A stretch of 43,007 nucleotides of DNA from Mesorhizobium amorphae. Lineage in GTDB: Bacteria > Pseudomonadota > Alphaproteobacteria > Rhizobiales > Rhizobiaceae. The position numbers were made by a program, and so were the translations under genes. Below, one piece after another: positions 7,501-15,863 of this stretch (positions are counted from its first letter, which is position 1; each line of letters starts with the position of its first letter). The DNA is taken from NCBI GenBank assembly GCA_003240775.1, contig QFNI01000034.1:1-43007 (forward strand). Reading direction: 5' to 3'. Under the pieces are notes generated by a model that worked only from the letters and a program-made list of their open reading frames with translations, did no database searches and was not told the origin of the DNA.

Positions 7501-10500
7501 CTACTTCTTGAGCTGGTCGCGAAGCGCTGCGAGCTTGGCGAAGGGCGAGTCCGGATCGGGCCCCCGCTCCTCGCGCGGCGGCCGTGCTGAAAAGCCGGGG
7601 CGCTCGGCATTGCGGTTGCCGCCGCCGTCCTTGCGGTCGCGGTCGAAGCGACGGCCGTCGCGGCCTTCCTCGCGGCGGGGCGGACGCCCGCCTTCTTCGC
7701 GACGCGGGGGACGGCCCCCCTCCTCGCGGCGATCCTTGAAGTCGCGCCGAGGGGCGTTGCCATCGGGCTTGCGGTCGCGGTTGTCGCGGCGCGGACCGTT
7801 GTTTCTGGCCTCACCGGGCGCAGCCGCTGCAGCTCCTTCGGCGGGAGCCTGGCCGTCGCGTCCGCCGCCACGGCGGTTCTGGTTCTGCCGGTCGTTGTTG
7901 CGGCCGCGATGCTGCGGGCGCTCGCGGCGATTGCCGTCCACACGGCCGGGGCGCCAGACCAGGATCGGCTTGGCTTCCTCGGCAGGGGCTTCCTCTGCGG
8001 CGCTCGCAGAAACCTCGGCCACCGCTTCAGTCTCGGGAGCCTCTGCCGCTGCGGTCTCGCTTGAAGCCTCGGCTTCGACGGTTTCGGGCGCGGCTTCAGC
8101 AACCTCCTCGCTCGCAGCTTCGGGCTCGACCGCTGCTTCCGCTTCCGGCTCGATTGCCTCCTCGGGTGCCGCGTCTACGCTTTCCACCTCGATGGCCTCG
8201 GGTGCGACGGAGGAGCCGGCTTCGGCCTCTTCGCTCACGGGCGCATCCGCTTCCGCGGTCTCGGCTGCTTCGGCAATCGCCTCGGGCTCGACTGCGGAGG
8301 CAGCGGCTGCGGCTTTCTCGGCCGCCTTTGCGGCTTCCGCGTCGGCGGCTGCCTTGTCGAGTGCGGCAAGCTTTTCCTTGATGCTCGCGGCGGACTTGGG
8401 CTCGGCGCGATAGCCGAGATTCTTGAGCACTTCCTCCATGTCGTCGGAACCGGCACCCAGGATCGACATCATGGGCGGGGTGACGAGAAAGGCCGCGCCA
8501 TCGAGCGCGCCATCGGGGCGCGCGCCGGGCGAGCCGGGTTTCCAGGCGAGAGCGGGACGGATCAGGTCCGCCAAGCGCTCGAGGATGTCCACGCGCACCG
8601 CGCGACGGCCGAGAACGCGGTAGCCTGCCAGAGGATAAAAGCGCGCGTCGAAAGTGGGATCGACCGCAAGCGAGGTGCGGCCCGAGCCCAGCAGATGCAC
8701 GACATCGCCGAAGCCCGCGAGATCCTTGCCGTCGTTCTTGAGCGCCCAGAGAAGCGTGAGCAGGCCCGCCGGGCCGGGCTTCACGAGGGTGGGCACGAAG
8801 ATGTGGTAGGCGCCGAAGCGCACGCCGAGCCGGCGCAGCGCCGCCCTGCCTTCGCTGTCGAGCGAGCGCATGTCGTCAGCCACGTCGCGGCGCACGAGCA
8901 GGCCGAAATTCTCGACCAGGCGGAAGGCCAAGCCTCGCGCTATGCCCGACAGGTTCTGCGCGTCGCGCAGGTCGGTCAGCGGCTTGAGCAGCGTCTCGAT
9001 CTGAAAATGCACGAAGCGCTCGGCGCGGGCCGCGACCGCATCGCGCGCGGGGCCGGTCAACTGCTCGTCGGCCAGAAGCACGACGCGGGGCTTGAGCGGA
9101 TCGTCGGAGGCGACCAGCGTGCCGACCGGCGCGCCGATCCAGCGCAGCGTGCCGTCGGAGCCGAGCGCAAGATCGCCGTTCGGCGCGATCGCAAAGCGGC
9201 CCGCGCGCGTCTCGAACTCGGTCGCGAGCGCCTTTTGCGCAGCGCCCCGAATGGCTTTGGCTTCCTCGCCGCCCGCCGTCTGGTCGGCCGTGAAGCGAAA
9301 GCCTTGCAGCTCGCCCACATGGTGGCCTTCCACCGAAACGGTGCCCGCCGGGGTGATCTCGGCTTCGAGCATGGTGTTTTCCCGCAGTCGCCTTTGAAGG
9401 ACGGATGTCCTGCGGTCTACGAAGCGTTTCGTCAACCGCTCGTGAAGCGCATCGGAGAGACGGTCCTCGATGGCGCGTGTTTTTTCCTGCCAGTGTGCCG
9501 GATCGGCCAGCCATCCCGGCTGGTTGGACACGAAGGTCCAGGTGCGGATCTGGGCGATGCGGTGCGACAGCGTGTCGATGTCGCCGTCTGTCGTGTCGGC
9601 GCGGCGCACCTGCTCGGCCATGTAGTTCTCGTCCACGTGGCCACGCTTCACGAGGTCGGTGAAGATCGAGGCGACGAGGTCGGAGTGCTGGGCGGGCGCG
9701 ATGCGACGGTAGTCGGGCAAAGCGCAGGCCTGCCACAGAAGCTTCACGCGGCCGATGCCGGTCGCGAGCGCGCGGATGTTCGCATCCTTGGAGAGCTGCT
9801 CCAGGGCCTGCGCGTCGACCGCAGGCAGTGCGCGCGAAAGGCCTTCCACGGGCGCAGGCGTCTCGATCGACTGGCGCAGCGCGTCCAGGCTCGAGAAGTC
9901 GAACTGCGAGGTGCGCCATTGCAGCACCTTGATGGGCTGGAAGTCGTGGCCCTCGACCTGCTCGACGAGCTCGTCGGGGAAAGGATCGACCTGGCCGGTG
10001 ACGCCGAATGTGCCGTCGCGCAGGTGGCGGCCGGCGCGGCCTGCGATCTGGCCGATCTCGGCGGCATTCAGGTTGCGGAACTGGTAGCCGTCGAACTTGC
10101 GGTCTTGTGCGAATGCCACATGATCGACGTCTAGGTTGAGGCCCATGCCGATGGCGTCGGTCGCGACGAGATAGTCGACCTCGCCCGACTGGTAGAGCGC
10201 GACCTGGGCGTTGCGCGTGCGGGGCGAGAGCTTGCCGAGCACCACCGCGACACCGCCGCGCTGGCGGCGGATCAGCTCGCCGATGGCATAGACCTCGTCG
10301 GCCGAGAACGCGACGATGGCCGAGCGCGGGGGAAGCCGGGTGATCTTCTTGGAGCCGGCATAGGCGAGGTGCGACAGGCGCGGCCTCGTGACGGTGGAGA
10401 GGCCCTTGAGCAGCCGCTCCAGGATGCCGCGCATGGTGGCGGCGCCGAGCAGCATGGTTTCCTGGCGGCCGCGCAAGTGAAGAATGCGGTCGGTGAAGAT

Positions 10501-10851
10501 GTGGCCGCGCTCGAGGTCTGCCGCCAGCTGCACCTCGTCGATGGCGACAAAGGCCGCGTCCGTCGAGCGCGGCATGGCCTCCACCGTGCAGACCGAATAG
10601 CGCGCGCCGGGTGGCACGATCTTTTCCTCGCCGGTGACGAGCGCGACCTGGTGCGCGCCCACCTTCTCGCAGACGCGGCCATAGACCTCGCGCGCCAGAA
10701 GCCTGAGCGGCAGGCCGATGACGCCGGATTCGTGAGCGACCATGCGCTCGATGGCCAAGTGGGTCTTGCCGGTGTTGGTGGGGCCGAGCACGGCGGTGAC
10801 GTCGCGGCCCGAGAGGACCAGCGGGTCGAAGCTCTTGGGTTGGATGTTCAT
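7501..10851 (-). CDS. Suv3-like DEAD/H-box RNA helicase with long low-complexity tail
   Basis: A protein of 1116 residues. Motif I is GPTNTGKT at residues 23-30 and motif II is DEVQ at 105-108, the variant seen in mitochondrial Suv3 helicases. The C-terminal helicase half contains ATDAIGMGLNLDVDHV and QIAGRAGRHLRDGTFG. A Suv3-type C-terminal region follows. From about residue 818 the protein is low complexity: first an acidic Ala/Glu/Pro/Val segment, then a short conserved-looking KPILVWRPGR, then an Arg/Gly/Asn/Asp-rich segment with near-tandem GGRPPRREE repeats, ending in SPFAKLAALRDQLKK. The start at 10851 (MNIQPKS) is chosen because the conserved fold begins there; it lacks a strong ribosome binding site. 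The likely role is RNA unwinding in decay or ribosome metabolism. Confidence 0.9.
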   Translation of the reverse strand: MNIQPKSFDPLVLSGRDVTAVLGPTNTGKTHLAIERMVAHESGVIGLPLRLLAREVYGRVCEKVGAHQVALVTGEEKIVPPGARYSVCTVEAMPRSTDAAFVAIDEVQLAADLERGHIFTDRILHLRGRQETMLLGAATMRGILERLLKGLSTVTRPRLSHLAYAGSKKITRLPPRSAIVAFSADEVYAIGELIRRQRGGVAVVLGKLSPRTRNAQVALYQSGEVDYLVATDAIGMGLNLDVDHVAFAQDRKFDGYQFRNLNAAEIGQIAGRAGRHLRDGTFGVTGQVDPFPDELVEQVEGHDFQPIKVLQWRTSQFDFSSLDALRQSIETPAPVEGLSRALPAVDAQALEQLSKDANIRALATGIGRVKLLWQACALPDYRRIAPAQHSDLVASIFTDLVKRGHVDENYMAEQVRRADTTDGDIDTLSHRIAQIRTWTFVSNQPGWLADPAHWQEKTRAIEDRLSDALHERLTKRFVDRRTSVLQRRLRENTMLEAEITPAGTVSVEGHHVGELQGFRFTADQTAGGEEAKAIRGAAQKALATEFETRAGRFAIAPNGDLALGSDGTLRWIGAPVGTLVASDDPLKPRVVLLADEQLTGPARDAVAARAERFVHFQIETLLKPLTDLRDAQNLSGIARGLAFRLVENFGLLVRRDVADDMRSLDSEGRAALRRLGVRFGAYHIFVPTLVKPGPAGLLTLLWALKNDGKDLAGFGDVVHLLGSGRTSLAVDPTFDARFYPLAGYRVLGRRAVRVDILERLADLIRPALAWKPGSPGARPDGALDGAAFLVTPPMMSILGAGSDDMEEVLKNLGYRAEPKSAASIKEKLAALDKAAADAEAAKAAEKAAAAASAVEPEAIAEAAETAEADAPVSEEAEAGSSVAPEAIEVESVDAAPEEAIEPEAEAAVEPEAASEEVAEAAPETVEAEASSETAAAEAPETEAVAEVSASAAEEAPAEEAKPILVWRPGRVDGNRRERPQHRGRNNDRQNQNRRGGGRDGQAPAEGAAAAAPGEARNNGPRRDNRDRKPDGNAPRRDFKDRREEGGRPPRREEGGRPPRREEGRDGRRFDRDRKDGGGNRNAERPGFSARPPREERGPDPDSPFAKLAALRDQLKK
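7660..7732 (-). repeat. Degenerate tandem repeat inside the helicase gene
   Basis: About three units of roughly 24-27 bases encode successive GGRPPRREE peptides in the Arg/Gly-rich tail. The units differ at third codon positions, so the peptide is kept while the DNA has drifted. The copy number probably varies between strains. Confidence 0.6.
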
Positions 10852-11295
10852 GCGGGCGGAAGCGGCTCGTTTTCGGCGCGGAAACGGCCCGCGCGGCCCG
10901 GACGGGTGCCCCCAAGACATAGGGACGATGGGTCCAAAAGGCAAAAGGCCGAACGCCCCGGCGTTAACGAATGGAACGGCGGGGGAACGGAGAGGCGACG
11001 AATCGTCAATTTTGATTCGTTCTTGATGCGTTCACCACAGGATGTGGTGGTCGGTTGGTCGACGGGAACAAGATACCCCCTCGTGCTCCAGCCGCGCGAA
11101 TGCCTGCCGCGCCCGATTGGTTAACGACAGACCCTCCCCTATGCCTTCCGATCTGTCCGAACCCCCGCAACGCTCTCCAATCCCGGCGAGCCAGTCGCGC
11201 GGAGCATGGAGAATTTTCATCAACACGTAACTTTCAGAGCGAAGCGGGAACGGATGGGAGACGAATCGCGGACAGCGCGATTCGCGAGACGATTC
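10852..11295. other. Intergenic region between helicase and membrane protein genes (444 bases)
   Basis: I see no supportable protein gene. The region has several small inverted repeats: a 9-bp perfect stem with a five-base loop at 11262-11284 (CGAATCGCG/CGCGATTCG), just past the end of the 11296-12411 gene; a 7-bp stem with a three-base loop at 11033-11049 (CACCACA/TGTGGTG); and an AACGCC/GGCGTT pair at 10952-10965. It also contains an AT-richer stretch around 11008-11030. It must hold the helicase promoter. A small RNA is possible but not shown. Confidence 0.5.
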
Positions 11296-12411
11296 CTAAA
11301 CAATCGGTTGCACCTGTCGGGCGGGCCCGAAAGCGCGGAACGTGCCACGCACCATTACGATGAGCCCCGACAGAAGCAGGCTGCCCGTCATCCGGCAGAA
11401 GCGGAAGAGGGTGCGGACGGCCCAGAGAAGCCAGAGGGCAGCGCCCCCGATCCAGAGCGCCAATTCCACCATCATGCGGCCGGTCTTCAGCGTCAGCTTT
11501 CCCAGCCGCGGCGCAACGCGCAGCATGCCGCGGAAGCTCGGGCCGGCGCGTTCCGCGACCCGGCCGAGGCGCACGATCTCGGCCGTGGAATCCGAGGCGC
11601 GCAGCGTGTCGAGCGCACCCTTGGGGCCGAGGCGGGAGGCGACGCCGCCGAGTGCCGTGCCGGCGGTGCCGAGTTCCTCGGTCGCCTCGCGGCGCAGCAT
11701 CCGGGCCGAAGCCAGGCGCACGCCGTCCCAATCGAGCCGGCGTGCCGCCCGAAAGGCTGCCTCCATCGCTTCGCCGTCGATGGCGCGGCGTGTGATGCGC
11801 AAGAGATCGGCGGACAAGGCCGCACCCAGGCGTCCGGTCTTGCGCGCGGCTTTGAGGATCGAGGCGCCGAGCTTCACGGGGCTCGCGCTGCCAGCCGACA
11901 GGTAGGTGGCCGCCGTCAGCCCGATGCCCAGCGCCGCCAGGCCGACCACCACGGGGTCGTGCTCGGGGTAAGCCCAGGCTTGGCGGACGAGGTCGCGCAC
12001 GTCGCCCACCACCATCAGGTCGGTGGTGACGGCTGCCGCGAAGCCCGCGGTCGTGTCGGCCTCGCCATAGACTGCGCCGTTCCACACGTCGCCGAGCATT
12101 CCCGGTCGCTCCGCGAGGGCTGTTTCCACGCGCGCCGTCAGTTCGGCAGGCATGGGGATGCGGCGCTGGGCGGCGAGCATGAGAATGCTCTTGGCGAGTT
12201 CGGGGTCGTCTTCGGCAAGGGCCGCATCCGCCTCATACGGGTAGCGGGCGGGCGGCACGTCGCGCAGGTGGATCTCGGCGGAGACTTCCGGCGCGGTCCA
12301 ATCCTGCAGGATGCGGGCCGCCGCCACGCCCTGGGGCACGAGCACGATGCCGCTCAGCGTGAAGCCGATTGCGGTGATGGCGGCTGCGAGGCGGCGGAGG
12401 GCACGGAACAT
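11296..12411 (-). CDS. Conserved-looking membrane protein of unknown function
   Basis: I do not recognise this 371-residue protein. It begins with a hydrophobic segment at residues 8-30 (AAAITAIGFTLSGIVLVPQG) that could be a signal anchor. A soluble region follows, then a hydrophobic stretch near 153-172 (VVVGLAALGIGLTAATYLSA). A helical, Arg/Ala-rich region without Cys or obvious catalytic motifs comes next. Two further hydrophobic segments lie near 315-335 and 340-358, and the C-terminus is basic. Codon use and GC content look like the neighbours, so this is a real gene rather than a shadow. It is followed by a hairpin at 11262-11284. It points in the same direction as phaB, which ends 149 bases upstream, but a candidate terminator lies between them. 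Confidence 0.75.
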   Translation of the reverse strand: MFRALRRLAAAITAIGFTLSGIVLVPQGVAAARILQDWTAPEVSAEIHLRDVPPARYPYEADAALAEDDPELAKSILMLAAQRRIPMPAELTARVETALAERPGMLGDVWNGAVYGEADTTAGFAAAVTTDLMVVGDVRDLVRQAWAYPEHDPVVVGLAALGIGLTAATYLSAGSASPVKLGASILKAARKTGRLGAALSADLLRITRRAIDGEAMEAAFRAARRLDWDGVRLASARMLRREATEELGTAGTALGGVASRLGPKGALDTLRASDSTAEIVRLGRVAERAGPSFRGMLRVAPRLGKLTLKTGRMMVELALWIGGAALWLLWAVRTLFRFCRMTGSLLLSGLIVMVRGTFRAFGPARQVQPIV

Positions 12412-12495
12412 GGCCGCCCTTCCCTGCCCGGCTTGTGCGGTGGAAAGGAGGCGGGGCGGGCGCGTGTTTCGGGATTGCCCAAGGTGGAGAACAGC

Positions 12496-12530
12496 GGGGT
12501 GCTGATGCGGCCAAGGCTGCTCAGCACCCC
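12496..12530 (-). terminator. Candidate terminator of phaAB
   Basis: A perfect 10-bp inverted repeat (GGGGTGCTGA at 12496-12505 with TCAGCACCCC at 12521-12530) with a 15-base loop, about 30 bases beyond the phaB stop. No strong T run follows on the minus strand, so it may be a weak or rho-assisted terminator or an mRNA-stabilising hairpin. Confidence 0.45.
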
Positions 12531-12559
12531 TTCAGTTCCGTGCCGAAGTTTTCGATGCG

Positions 12560-13285
12560 TCAGGCGAAGTACTGGCCGCCATTGGCGGAGAGCGTGGCGC
12601 CCGTGATGAAGCCGGAATGGTCGGAGGCCAGGAACACCACGCAGCGCGCGATCTCTTCGGGCTCGCCCAGGCGGCCGACGGGAATCTGCGGGATGATGCG
12701 CTCGGCGAGCACCTTCTCGTCGATGGCGCGCACCATGTCCGTGCCGATATAGCCGGGGCAGATGGCGTTGACGGTGATGCCCGCGCGCGCACCTTCCTGG
12801 GCGAGCGCCTTGGTCAGGCCGATGTCGCCGGCCTTGGAGGCCGAATAGTTGGCCTGGCCCGCCTGGCCCTTCTGGCCGTTGATCGAGGAGATGGTGACGA
12901 TGCGGCCGAACTTGCGGTCGCGCATCCCGCTCCAGACGGGGTGCGTCATGTTGAAGACGCCGTTTAGGTTGGTGTCGATCACCTCGCGCCACTGGGCGGG
13001 CGTCATCTTGTGGAACATGGCGTCCCGCGTGATGCCGGCATTGTTCACGAGCACGTCGACGGGTCCGAGTGCCGCCTCGACCTCGGCCACGCCCGCCTTG
13101 CAGGCGTCGTAGTCCGCCACCGACCACTGAAACACGGGAATGCCCGTCGCGGCCTTGAATTTCTCGGCCGCCTCGGCATTGCCCGCATAGTTCGCGGCGA
13201 CCGAGTAGCCCGCTTCCTTGAGCGCTACCGCGATCGCCGCGCCGATGCCGCGCGTGCCTCCCGTGACGAGTGCAACCCGTGCCAT
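12560..13285 (-). CDS. phaB: Acetoacetyl-CoA reductase PhaB
   Basis: A 241-residue short-chain dehydrogenase that reduces acetoacetyl-CoA to (R)-3-hydroxybutyryl-CoA with NADPH, the second step of polyhydroxybutyrate synthesis. The nucleotide motif TGGTRGIG is at residues 8-15, NNAG at 81-84, and the catalytic Ser134, Tyr147 and Lys151 (YSASK) are present. The C-terminus GATLSANGGQYFA is typical of PhaB. I chose the ATG at 13285, which has GGGAGG seven bases upstream; a longer frame would run into phaA. It lies 31 bases downstream of phaA and is cotranscribed with it. FabG is the main alternative by fold, but the phaA and phaR neighbours settle the call. Confidence 0.96.
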   Translation of the reverse strand: MARVALVTGGTRGIGAAIAVALKEAGYSVAANYAGNAEAAEKFKAATGIPVFQWSVADYDACKAGVAEVEAALGPVDVLVNNAGITRDAMFHKMTPAQWREVIDTNLNGVFNMTHPVWSGMRDRKFGRIVTISSINGQKGQAGQANYSASKAGDIGLTKALAQEGARAGITVNAICPGYIGTDMVRAIDEKVLAERIIPQIPVGRLGEPEEIARCVVFLASDHSGFITGATLSANGGQYFA

Positions 13286-13316
13286 GCCATATCCTCCCCT
13301 GGTTGGCAGGGGGGGA

Positions 13317-14498
13317 TTACTGCATGGACTCCACGCACATCGCAACGCCCATGCCGCCGCCGATGCACAGCGTGGCAAGGCCTTTCTTGGCGCCGCGGCG
13401 GCGCATCTCGTGGACGAGCGTGTTGAACACGCGCGCACCCGACGCACCCACGGGATGGCCGATGGCGATGGCTCCGCCGTTGACGTTCACGATGGCCGGG
13501 TCCCAGCCCATGTCCTTGTTGACCGCGCAGGCCTGAGCGGCAAAGGCCTCGTTGGCCTCCACGAGGTCGATGTCGCCCACGCTCCAGCCGGCCTTTTCCA
13601 GCGCCTTGCGCGAAGCGGGGATGGGGCCGGTGCCCATGATCTGGGGGTCGACGCCGGCGGTGGCCCAGGAAGCGATGCGCACGAGCGGGGTGAGGCCGCG
13701 GCGCGCAGCTTCCTCTTCGGTCATCAGCACCACGGCGGCCGCGCCGTCATTGATGCCGCTCGCATTGCCGGCAGTCACCGTGCCGTCCTTGTCGAAGGCG
13801 GGGCGCAGCTTGGTCATGCCGTCGAGGGTCGCGCCGTGGCGGATGTATTCGTCGGCGTCCACCACCGTGTCGCCCTTCTTGCCCTTGATGGTGACGGGCG
13901 CGATCTCGTCGGCGAAGCGACCGGCCTTCTGGGCGGCCTCGGCCTTGTTCTGCGAGGACACGGCGAACTCGTCCTGCATCTCGCGGGTGAGCTGCCACTG
14001 GCGGGCGACGTTCTCGGCGGTGATGCCCATGTGGTAGCCGTAGAAGGCGTCGGTCAGGCCGTCCTTGATCATCGAATCGATCATCTTGAAGTCGCCCATC
14101 TTCACGCCCGAGCGCAGGTGCGCGACGTGGGGAGCCATGGACATCGATTCCTGCCCGCCTGCCACGATGATCTTGGCGTCGCCGGTGGCGATCTGCTGCA
14201 TGCCGATGGCGATCGTGCGCAGGCCCGAGCCGCAGAGCTGGTTGAGGCCCCAGGCAGTGGTCTCGGCGGGGCAGCCAGCCTTCATCGCGGCCTGACGCGC
14301 GGGGTTCTGGCCTTCGCCAGCAGAAAGGATCTGGCCGAGGATCACCTCGTCCACCTCGCGCGCCTCGACGCCCGCGCGCGAAAGCGCGGCCTGGATGGCG
14401 ACCGCGCCGAGCTCGTGGGCGGGCAGGTTCGCGAACGCGCCGTTGAAGGAGCCCACGGGCGTGCGCGCGGCGGAAACGACAACGATTGCCTTGGACAT
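13317..14498 (-). CDS. phaA: Acetyl-CoA acetyltransferase PhaA
   Basis: A 393-residue biosynthetic thiolase that condenses two acetyl-CoA to acetoacetyl-CoA. The acylated cysteine is Cys89 in LNQLCGSGLR. The His in NGGAIAIGHPVGASG (about 349) and the second Cys in LCIGGGMG (about 379) complete the active site. The length equals that of the Zoogloea enzyme. The ATG at 14498 has AGGGAGA six bases upstream; longer frames on this strand overlap phaR and are not credible. It heads the phaA-phaB operon, divergent from phaR across 228 bases. The PHB synthase gene phaC is not in the window, as is common in rhizobia. Confidence 0.97.
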   Translation of the reverse strand: MSKAIVVVSAARTPVGSFNGAFANLPAHELGAVAIQAALSRAGVEAREVDEVILGQILSAGEGQNPARQAAMKAGCPAETTAWGLNQLCGSGLRTIAIGMQQIATGDAKIIVAGGQESMSMAPHVAHLRSGVKMGDFKMIDSMIKDGLTDAFYGYHMGITAENVARQWQLTREMQDEFAVSSQNKAEAAQKAGRFADEIAPVTIKGKKGDTVVDADEYIRHGATLDGMTKLRPAFDKDGTVTAGNASGINDGAAAVVLMTEEEAARRGLTPLVRIASWATAGVDPQIMGTGPIPASRKALEKAGWSVGDIDLVEANEAFAAQACAVNKDMGWDPAIVNVNGGAIAIGHPVGASGARVFNTLVHEMRRRGAKKGLATLCIGGGMGVAMCVESMQ

Positions 14499-14678
14499 TT
14501 CTTCTCCCTGTGGCCCGCTTGCGAGCTTCGATGTTTGGTTGCGGCGGTGTTTCGGGTCGACTTGTCCGCCTTCCCGGCCCGTTCTGTCAAATTGGGAATC
14601 ATGGGGACGCTCCGCCACCTTTCCGCCGCTTTCGGCGCGGGCGGGCTGGACGGATCGAGAGAACATGTCCATGTTTTC

Positions 14679-14704
14679 GCAAGCGCAACATAAAAGCAAC
14701 GCAA
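14679..14704. promoter_or_regulatory. Cluster of GCAA/TTGC motifs upstream of phaR
   Basis: Four GCAA tetramers occur at 14679-14682, 14685-14688, 14696-14699 and 14701-14704, in the AT-richer segment 22-48 bases before the phaR ATG. PhaR-type regulators bind TGC-rich sequences in other alphaproteobacteria, so this is a reasonable autoregulatory site for phaR or a control site for phaA. It is inference only. Confidence 0.35.
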
Positions 14705-14726
14705 CAGCGCTGAGGAGCACAAGAGG

Positions 14727-15341
14727 ATGGCAGTTCGCGACGAGCCTGTCGTCATCAAGAAATACGCCAACCGACGCCTCTACAACACGGGCACCAGCAC
14801 CTACGTGACGCTGGAGGACCTGGCTGAGATGGTGAAGCGGGGCGAGGAGTTTTCCGTCCAGGATGCGAAGTCGGGCGACGACATCACCCATTCCGTTCTG
14901 ACGCAGATCATCTTCGAACTGGAGAACCGCGCCGGGCAGAACATGCTGCCGGTGTCCTTCCTGCGCCAGCTGATCGCATTCTACGGCGATCAGATGCAGA
15001 CCATCGTGCCGTCCTTTCTGGAACAGTCGATGCATGCCTTCGCCAAGGAGCAGGAGCGCTTCCGCGAGCAGATGAAGGCGACGCTTGGGCCGAGCGCGGA
15101 CAAGTTCATGCCGGGCAAGATGATGCCCGTGGCCGACAGCATGAAGGCTCTGGAAGAGCAGACGCGCCGCAACATGGAGATGTTCCAGAACGCGATGCGC
15201 GCTTTTGCGCCGTTTCCCGGCATGGCCGCGCCGCCCGCGCCTGCGCCCACGCGCGAGGAAGAGAAGCCCAAAGGCGACGATCTCGCCGATATCCGCGAAC
15301 AGATCGCTGCGATGCAGCGAAAGCTCGACAATCTGCGATAG
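14727..15341 (+). CDS. phaR: Polyhydroxyalkanoate synthesis repressor PhaR
   Basis: A 204-residue regulator. The N-terminal PHB/PHA accumulation DNA-binding domain is clear (VIKKYANRRLYNTGTSTYVT at about 9-28, then VQDAKSGDDITHSVLTQIIFE). The PHB_acc repeat region follows (MLPVSFLRQLIAFYGDQMQ), and then a Met/Ala/Pro-rich linker and a short C-terminal helix (ADIREQIAAMQRKLDNL). PhaR binds PHB granules and, when free, represses phasin and other genes, so it senses storage status. It is divergent from phaAB. The ATG at 14727 is preceded by GAGGAG and AAGAGG. The gene converges with the downstream minus-strand membrane protein gene. Confidence 0.95.
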   Translation: MAVRDEPVVIKKYANRRLYNTGTSTYVTLEDLAEMVKRGEEFSVQDAKSGDDITHSVLTQIIFELENRAGQNMLPVSFLRQLIAFYGDQMQTIVPSFLEQSMHAFAKEQERFREQMKATLGPSADKFMPGKMMPVADSMKALEEQTRRNMEMFQNAMRAFAPFPGMAAPPAPAPTREEEKPKGDDLADIREQIAAMQRKLDNLR

Positions 15342-15388
15342 ACGAAGGGTGTCCGGGCGGGGCCCCTGCCCTGCCCGCGGCGTCCTGA

Positions 15389-15416
15389 GCTAGAGCAGGA
15401 AAAACAGCGCTCTAGC
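15389..15416. terminator. Candidate convergent terminator between phaR and the downstream membrane protein
   Basis: GCTAGAGC (15389-15396) pairs perfectly with GCTCTAGC (15409-15416) around a 12-base loop rich in A on the plus strand. It overlaps the stop codon of the minus-strand gene at 15412-15414 and lies 48 bases past phaR. It lacks a long T tract, so the role is tentative. Confidence 0.4.
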
Positions 15417-15810
15417 CGAAGTGGACGTCGCGCCCGGCGGAGCGGAGCGTCACGGTGAAGCCCGCGAGCACATCCACGAGTGCTGTCACGGTCAGCACCA
15501 GGAAGACGGGGTGGGCCGCACCCCGCACGAGCAGGAATTCCACCAGGAACGCCACGAATACGAAGATCGACAAGACGTGGTCGACCACGGACGCGTTGCT
15601 GGTGCGGGTGGACTTCAGCATCTCCACGAAGAGAAGCAGGAGGGCCAGAACGACGAGCGCCGTGCCCCAGTCGAGCGTGAACACGCCGCCCGACACCATG
15701 GTGACGGAAAACAGCGGCTGCGCCCACGGATCGACGCCCGCGCCGAAGCCCGCCAGCCCCAGATTGTAGATAATGAAGGGGATGACGAGAAGCGGAACGG
15801 ACGCGAGCAT
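15412..15810 (-). CDS. Small four-helix membrane protein of unknown function
   Basis: A 132-residue protein with four probable membrane segments: LASVPLLVIPFIIYNLGLAG near the start, TALVVLALLLLFVEML, VLSIFVFVAFLVEFLLV and PVFLVLTVTALVDVLAGF. The long loop between the first two (DPWAQPLFSVTMVSGGVFTLDWG) may be periplasmic. I recognise it only as a conserved hypothetical of Hyphomicrobiales and assign no function. The ATG at 15810 has GAGG seven bases upstream. It starts 53 bases after the rpmF stop on the same strand and could be cotranscribed with rpmF. It converges with phaR. Confidence 0.8.
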   Translation of the reverse strand: MLASVPLLVIPFIIYNLGLAGFGAGVDPWAQPLFSVTMVSGGVFTLDWGTALVVLALLLLFVEMLKSTRTSNASVVDHVLSIFVFVAFLVEFLLVRGAAHPVFLVLTVTALVDVLAGFTVTLRSAGRDVHFG

Positions 15811-15863
15811 GGCGAACCTCGTGCGGGCTTGGGGCGCGTCGCGCCGTCAGCCCCGAAGCGGAA

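Noticed and set aside
7660..7732. Regularly spaced repeats as a possible CRISPR or intergenic satellite
   Set aside because: The repeats are contiguous, in frame and encode a repeated peptide in the helicase tail; there are no spacers.
8876..10915. A 679-codon frame on the same strand as the helicase
   Set aside because: It lies in another frame of the helicase gene and its translation is Arg/Pro/His-rich without motifs, as expected of a shifted frame in GC-rich DNA.
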